This document shows, piece after piece, positions 60,612 to 64,000 of a stretch of DNA of 64,000 bases. The notes under the pieces are model-generated. The model saw only the letters and a program-made list of their open reading frames with translations, made no database searches and had not been told where the DNA came from. Numbering within the stretch: position 1 is the first letter of the stretch; each line of letters begins with the position of its first letter. The translations under genes were made by a program, and so were the position numbers. Origin of the DNA: Autumnicola lenta (GTDB lineage: Bacteria > Bacteroidota > Bacteroidia > Flavobacteriales > Flavobacteriaceae); the NCBI RefSeq assembly GCF_031846515.1, contig NZ_JAVRHO010000008.1, forward strand, positions 62,001-126,000. Reading direction: 5' to 3'.

Positions 60612-61013
60612 ATGAATATTACTCTTGAACAAGCACAGACTGCCATAGAGGCCGCTAAAAAGAAATCAGCTGAAATAGGAGTGGCAATGAATATCGCCAT
60701 TGTAGATTCCGGTGCAAATCTTACCGCTTTTGCACGAATGGATGGTGCATGGCTGGGGTCAGTAGATATTGCCATAAAGAAAGCAGAAACTGCCCGCTAT
60801 TTCGATATGGAAACCGGAGAAATAGGGAAATTATCCCAACCGGGACAGCCACTATTTAATATAGAACATTCCAATGCCGGACTTATTACCTTCCCGGGCG
60901 GTGTACCTATTAAAGACATTAACGGTGACATCATTGGCGCAATTGGAGTTTCCGGAGGTGCTGTAGATCAGGATCACGAAGTCGCTACTTACGGCATGAA
61001 TGCGGTGAAGTAG
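60612..61013 (+). CDS. GlcG/HbpS-family protein
   Basis: This 133-residue protein has the GlcG/HbpS fold: ITLEQAQTAIEAAKKKSAEI, MNIAIVDSGANLTAFARMDG (about residues 26-45) and IGAIGVSGGAVDQDHEVATY near the end. Members bind haem or small metabolites. There is no glycolate operon here, so the GlcG name is used only for the family. It follows the pirin gene after 86 bases. Confidence 0.88.
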   Translation: MNITLEQAQTAIEAAKKKSAEIGVAMNIAIVDSGANLTAFARMDGAWLGSVDIAIKKAETARYFDMETGEIGKLSQPGQPLFNIEHSNAGLITFPGGVPIKDINGDIIGAIGVSGGAVDQDHEVATYGMNAVK

Positions 61014-61026
61014 TTTTTTGAAGTTG

Positions 61027-61138
61027 GGAGTTCGGAGTTCGGGGTTCGGGCTTCGGGCTTCGGGGTTCGGGGTTCGGGGTTCGGAGTTCGGAGTTCGGAG
61101 TTCGGAGTTCGGAGTTCGGAGTTCGGAGTTCGGAGTTT
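61027..61138. repeat. 7-bp tandem repeat (GGAGTTC)
   Basis: Fifteen consecutive 7-base units run from 61027 to 61131, followed by a decayed unit. Most are GGAGTTC; units 3 and 6-8 are GGGGTTC and units 4-5 are GGGCTTC. It starts a few bases past the GlcG-family stop. Unequal copy number between relatives is likely, as for other short tandem repeats. Confidence 0.9.
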
Positions 61139-61726
61139 TAAGCTAAAAAAAATATTTTATTGAGCTATTCTCTACAAGCCGATAATTGCCATTTTTAAGC
61201 TTTCTCTAATTCTCTTCTGAATGAAGAAATAAGGACCGCAGGTTAGTTGAAGTTCATATAAGAAAGCTCTCCTTCTTTTAAAGGAGCAGTGGCCTTAGGT
61301 CGGGATGGTTATTCAGTTCTTAGTCAGGAGTTCGTAGTTCGGAGAACTTATTAATGATAGATTGCCGATAATTGGGAATTTTGCGGTACTGTTTCATAAA
61401 GCCATTACATTAGGATTCAAACTAAGACTGAAGTATAAATGCAGTATATTCCTGCAAGGTTTTAAAAACTTTGTAGGTTTAAATGGAGGTGACCCGATGC
61501 TGATAATTTCCATTTTCAAGGTATTACGTTTTAAAGGAGGGGTGGCCGTAGGTCGGGGTGGAAATTCCAGTTCAAAGTTAGGAGTTCGTAGTTCAGAATT
61601 CATTGCCGATAATTGCCATTTTCAAGGCACCACTAAAAATTAGCAGGAATCCTAGATTCTGCTCATCAAGCACCAAATAAAATGCTCCCCTCCTTATAAA
61701 GGATGGGTGGCCGTAGGTCGGGATGG
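61139..61726. repeat. repeat-dense convergent intergenic region
   Basis: Three solo copies of the double-hairpin repeat seen around the DUF559 gene lie at 61269-61308, 61533-61561 (left arm missing) and 61685-61726, all in the same orientation and containing GTGGCC(T/G)TAGGTCGGG. Three copies of the GCCGATAATTGCC family are at 61178-61196, 61364-61382 and 61605-61622. GGAGTTCGTAGTTC occurs at 61328 and 61582. Two composite blocks in the order double-hairpin, GAGTTC, GCCGATAATT are recognisable. Small open frames across them look like chance. Confidence 0.7.
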
Positions 61727-62452
61727 CTATTTTGGAAGCAAGTCGCAGTACCAGAATTTCGAATCCCACGTCTGGGGTTCGTCAGAAAAGCAATTGTCTT
61801 CTTTATTTTTTTTCGGAGAATAGGTTCTTTCGACTTTCTCCCCCATTTCAAATGCAACCGGATTTTCAAAAACAGGTCCGTCAAAAACAAAAGTGTGAAA
61901 TTCCCCATTTTCGCCACAAGGATCTACACCTTCAGGTAGATCATCTAAAAAAGCCTGATCAATTACTCTTCCGCAGAAAGATTTATCAAGTACTTTGGAG
62001 TTTACACAAACAACAATGGCTTTAAAATTTAGCTCTAAAAATTCCTGAATTAATTCCGAAGTATCTTTTTTCCAAAGTGGATATATTCCTTTCAATCCCA
62101 CTTTTTCTAGCTGTTCTTCTCTATAATTCCTGAGATCCTCCAGAAAAATATCACCAAAAATGCTATATCTAAACCCTTCCTGAAGCAAGGATTCTGTAGC
62201 TTTTTGCATGGTCGCATTGTATTCCTGCATGGAAACATCACCATTTAAAGCAATCACCTGAAGTGGCAGCCCCATATTTTGCGCCTGCTGAAAAAGCAGC
62301 TCATTTCGCAGCCCGTGCATCGAAACCCGGTCAACATCGGTATTTACGGTCGTTACCAGTTTTTCTACAGAATATTCCTTTTGCTGCTGAAGTTTGTAAA
62401 GTGCTAATGCTGAGTCTTTCCCACTACTCCAGTTGAGATAGGCTTTCTTCAT
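61727..62452 (-). CDS. diphthine-ammonia-ligase-like PP-loop protein (DPH6-type)
   Basis: This 241-residue protein carries a PP-loop (WSSGKDSALALYKLQQQ, residues 8-24) and the DPH6-family segments LVTTVNTDVDRVSMHGLRNE, FGDIFLEDLRNYREEQL (about 98-114) and a C-terminal PCGENGEFHTFVFDGP (about 178-193). In eukaryotes the family amidates diphthamide, which bacteria lack, so the bacterial substrate is unknown and must be another ATP-dependent amidation or thiolation. It overlaps the upstream aroQ gene by 4 bases (ATGA). Confidence 0.88.
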   Translation of the reverse strand: MKKAYLNWSSGKDSALALYKLQQQKEYSVEKLVTTVNTDVDRVSMHGLRNELLFQQAQNMGLPLQVIALNGDVSMQEYNATMQKATESLLQEGFRYSIFGDIFLEDLRNYREEQLEKVGLKGIYPLWKKDTSELIQEFLELNFKAIVVCVNSKVLDKSFCGRVIDQAFLDDLPEGVDPCGENGEFHTFVFDGPVFENPVAFEMGEKVERTYSPKKNKEDNCFSDEPQTWDSKFWYCDLLPK

Positions 62453-62874
62453 TCTTCATCTTTAATGAAGCTGGTAATTGCCAGATCGTAACTTTTAAGC
62501 CCGAAGCCCAAAATAACGCCCTTTGCATTTGCTGCAATAAAAGATTTATGACGGAATTCCTCACGAGCATGAGTATTAGAGATATGAACTTCTACTACCG
62601 GAGTTTCAATCGCTTTTACAGCATCGCCAATAGCCAAAGAAGTATGAGTATAGGCCGCCGCATTAAGCACAATTCCGTCAAAAGTTTTGTCTGCATTGTG
62701 CAGTTCGCTAATTATTTCCCCTTCTATATTGCTCTGTACATAGGAAAGTTCCAGGCTTCTGAATTTAAATTGAAGGTGAGAGAAATATTCTTCAAAGGTT
62801 TTACCTCCGTAGATGTCAGGTTCCCGGGTTCCTAACAAGTTAAGATTAGGACCATTGATAATAAGTATTTTCAT
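62449..62874 (-). CDS. aroQ: type II 3-dehydroquinate dehydratase
   Basis: The ATG at 62874 (MKILIINGPNLNLLGTREPD) gives 141 residues and matches the usual N terminus; a start eight codons upstream is less likely. It is a small type II enzyme of the shikimate pathway, with the catalytic Tyr in DIYGGKTFEEYF, VLNAAAYTHTSLAIGDAVKA (about residues 66-85) and HISNTHAREEFRHKSFIAAN (about 95-114). It acts in the cytoplasm as a dodecamer in characterised members. It is translationally coupled to the PP-loop gene downstream. Confidence 0.95.
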   Translation of the reverse strand: MKILIINGPNLNLLGTREPDIYGGKTFEEYFSHLQFKFRSLELSYVQSNIEGEIISELHNADKTFDGIVLNAAAYTHTSLAIGDAVKAIETPVVEVHISNTHAREEFRHKSFIAANAKGVILGFGLKSYDLAITSFIKDEE

Positions 62875-62972
62875 ACCGTAAATATATCGAAATCTCAACG
62901 TATTTTCTTCAACCTGGATCTAGAAAATAGAAAAGCAGGATCTCTCCTGCTCTTCTGTTCAAGCTTTGTTTC

Positions 62973-63467
62973 TTAAAGTTCAAATTCCAAACCAATATTA
63001 AACGTGGAGACACTGAAATTATCTTCAATACTTATGTTGGTATAAGATGCGACAATGTTCAACATCGCCAAAGAAAAACCTATTTTGGGCCTGTAGAAAA
63101 ATCCACCGTCGTTTCCGTCATTCACTCCTATGGCATAGCCAAGGTCCAGACCTGCAACAAGAAAAATCAAATCTACGCGGCCGGCAGCACCCACAGGAAT
63201 AAACTGAAAATCACTTGCTTCAAAAGACAGATCGTCATCTTCACCATCTTCTGAAAAGAAATGCATGTAACCAGCTGTAGGTCCTACTTTCACAATTTCA
63301 GCTAATCCAAAAAGATAGGCAACATCTGCTCCAACGTCAAAATTGGAATAATCTTTTATATCCCCCGTAGGAAGCCCCAAGTTTACCCCCAATACAAAGT
63401 CTCCCTGACTAAAAGAAGATTGAACACCGAATACTAAAAATCCTAAAAGTAAAATTGCTTTTTTCAT
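62973..63467 (-). CDS. porin-like outer-membrane beta-barrel protein
   Basis: The ATG at 63467 (MKKAILLLGFLVFGVQSSFS) gives 164 residues with a clear signal peptide; a longer open frame upstream would bury it. The mature part shows alternating hydrophobic strands (GDFVLGVNLGLPTGDIKDYS, VDLIFLVAGLDLGYAIGVND) and ends in FNIGLEFEL, a typical beta-barrel ending. It is a small outer-membrane protein of the OmpW/PorT-like type. A similar protein is encoded just upstream on the same strand. Confidence 0.82.
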   Translation of the reverse strand: MKKAILLLGFLVFGVQSSFSQGDFVLGVNLGLPTGDIKDYSNFDVGADVAYLFGLAEIVKVGPTAGYMHFFSEDGEDDDLSFEASDFQFIPVGAAGRVDLIFLVAGLDLGYAIGVNDGNDGGFFYRPKIGFSLAMLNIVASYTNISIEDNFSVSTFNIGLEFEL

Positions 63468-63742
63468 TATAATATATTTAGTTGGTTCTCCTACTAAATG
63501 TAAACAATTAAAACACATATTATTGAACATTAACACTTTAGAGAATTTATGCGCATATAATAATTTAAGATAAAAACATACTTTATCTTGTCGGTAAAGA
63601 GAGCACTTATGGCTGACTTCTACGTATTCCATTCCACATCTACCTACAACTTATCACCTTTTTATAAAGCTATTTAAGACCAGATGTTGCTGGTGCAGCC
63701 CCTGTTCAGTAGTTAATTAAGAAACGAAACCAGAATTTCCAG

Positions 63743-63780
63743 CCATAAAAAAAAGCGGAAGAAAAAATTCTTCCGCTTTT
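63743..63780 (-). terminator. rho-independent terminator of the right-edge porin gene
   Basis: AAAAGCGGAAGAA (63751-63763) and TTCTTCCGCTTTT (63768-63780) form a perfect 13-bp stem with a four-base loop. On the minus strand it is followed by a T run of eight. It lies 24 bases beyond the stop of the partial gene at the window edge. Confidence 0.9.
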
Positions 63781-63803
63781 GCAATAATAATATTTTCCGT
63801 TTC

Positions 63804-64000
63804 CTAAAATAAATATCCAATTCCAGCCTGGAAAACGGAATTATGAACATCATAATCTTCAATTAAATCAGAAAATCCATAGTTATATCTTCCCTGGATA
63901 AAAAATCCGTTATTGAATTTATACTCTAAACCGGCAACACCACCAAATTCAAAATCCTGTACGTTACTAACATCTGAAACATCAGTATCTCCTCCATCCT
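63804..64000 (-). CDS. porin-like outer-membrane protein, C-terminal part (partial)
   Basis: The minus strand gives an open frame entering from the window edge and ending in TAG at 63804-63806. The visible residues include FEFGGVAGLEYKFNNGFFIQ and GRYNYGFSDLIEDYDVHNSV, and the protein ends FQAGIGYLF. The terminal Phe and the alternating strand pattern are those of an outer-membrane beta-barrel. It is probably a paralogue of the protein at 62973-63467, but the full length cannot be judged. Confidence 0.75.
   Translation of the reverse strand, partial: DGGDTDVSDVSNVQDFEFGGVAGLEYKFNNGFFIQGRYNYGFSDLIEDYDVHNSVFQAGIGYLF

Noticed and set aside
61027..61138. Possible CRISPR array
   Set aside because: The units are 7 bases and have no spacers, so it is a simple tandem repeat.
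61362..61643. 93-codon frame in the repeat-dense spacer
   Set aside because: It runs through several short repeats, and its peptide is an accident of their sequence.

Overview
The window reads as part of a marine-type flavobacterial genome (Bacteroidota, Flavobacteriaceae, Gramella/Salegentibacter-like). This rests on Bacteroidetes-type tra and BfmA/BtgA mobilization genes, TAnnTTTG-type -7 promoter elements at cysJ, recQ and truA, many Bacteroidetes lipoprotein signals, a SusC-like N-terminal module and a TIGR03885-type LLM flavoprotein. No rRNA or complete tRNA gene was found. Taxonomy is inferred from gene content, not from a marker search.

Region 1 (1-23.1 kb) is the right part of an integrative and conjugative element (ICE). 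Plus-strand transfer genes (TraF, G, I, J, K, M, N and a lipoprotein) are followed by a minus-strand block: an AbiEi/AbiEii pair, a coupling protein, relaxase MobB, accessory protein MobA, a palindrome-rich oriT candidate, a small hypothetical gene, a RadC-like protein and SSB. Next come imperfect tandem repeats of about 210 bp and a heavy-metal efflux operon (two His-rich proteins, TolC-like, adaptor, RND pump), interrupted by a frameshifted four-helix-bundle gene inside a 12-bp inverted repeat. The element ends with a tyrosine integrase next to a 3' tRNA fragment (attR-like). Related GTACAGAATA repeats lie on both sides of that fragment.

Region 2 (23.1-26.6 kb) is a low-density accessory patch: a small membrane protein, an internally deleted IS1182-type element, a DUF1963 protein, a secreted orphan, and structured spacers between them.

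Region 3 (26.9-63.9 kb) looks chromosomal: LysR regulator with assimilatory sulfite reductase (cysJI); a GH88 / DUF1080 / Gfo-Idh-MocA sugar-degradation cluster; a QEGLA protein / ATP-grasp / aspartoacylase-like operon; a seven-gene minus-strand operon (LLM flavoprotein, two GH13 enzymes, two sensory-rhodopsin-transducer-like proteins around a sugar-lactone oxidase, EamA transporter) with a lactonase upstream; corA; recQ; a DUF559 nuclease gene framed by inverted double-hairpin repeats; truA; envelope and hypothetical proteins; a baeRF protein; a NYN-LOTUS protein; pirin; GlcG; a repeat-dense 0.7 kb spacer; a diphthine-ammonia-ligase-like protein with aroQ; and two porin-like proteins.

The strongest leads for something undescribed are: the DUF559 nuclease with flanking and dispersed double-hairpin repeats, which resembles a REP/RAYT arrangement but has a nuclease instead of an HUH transposase; the paired rhodopsin-transducer-like proteins in a sugar-oxidation operon without a rhodopsin; the QEGLA/ATP-grasp/deacylase operon; and the structured tandem repeats in the ICE.
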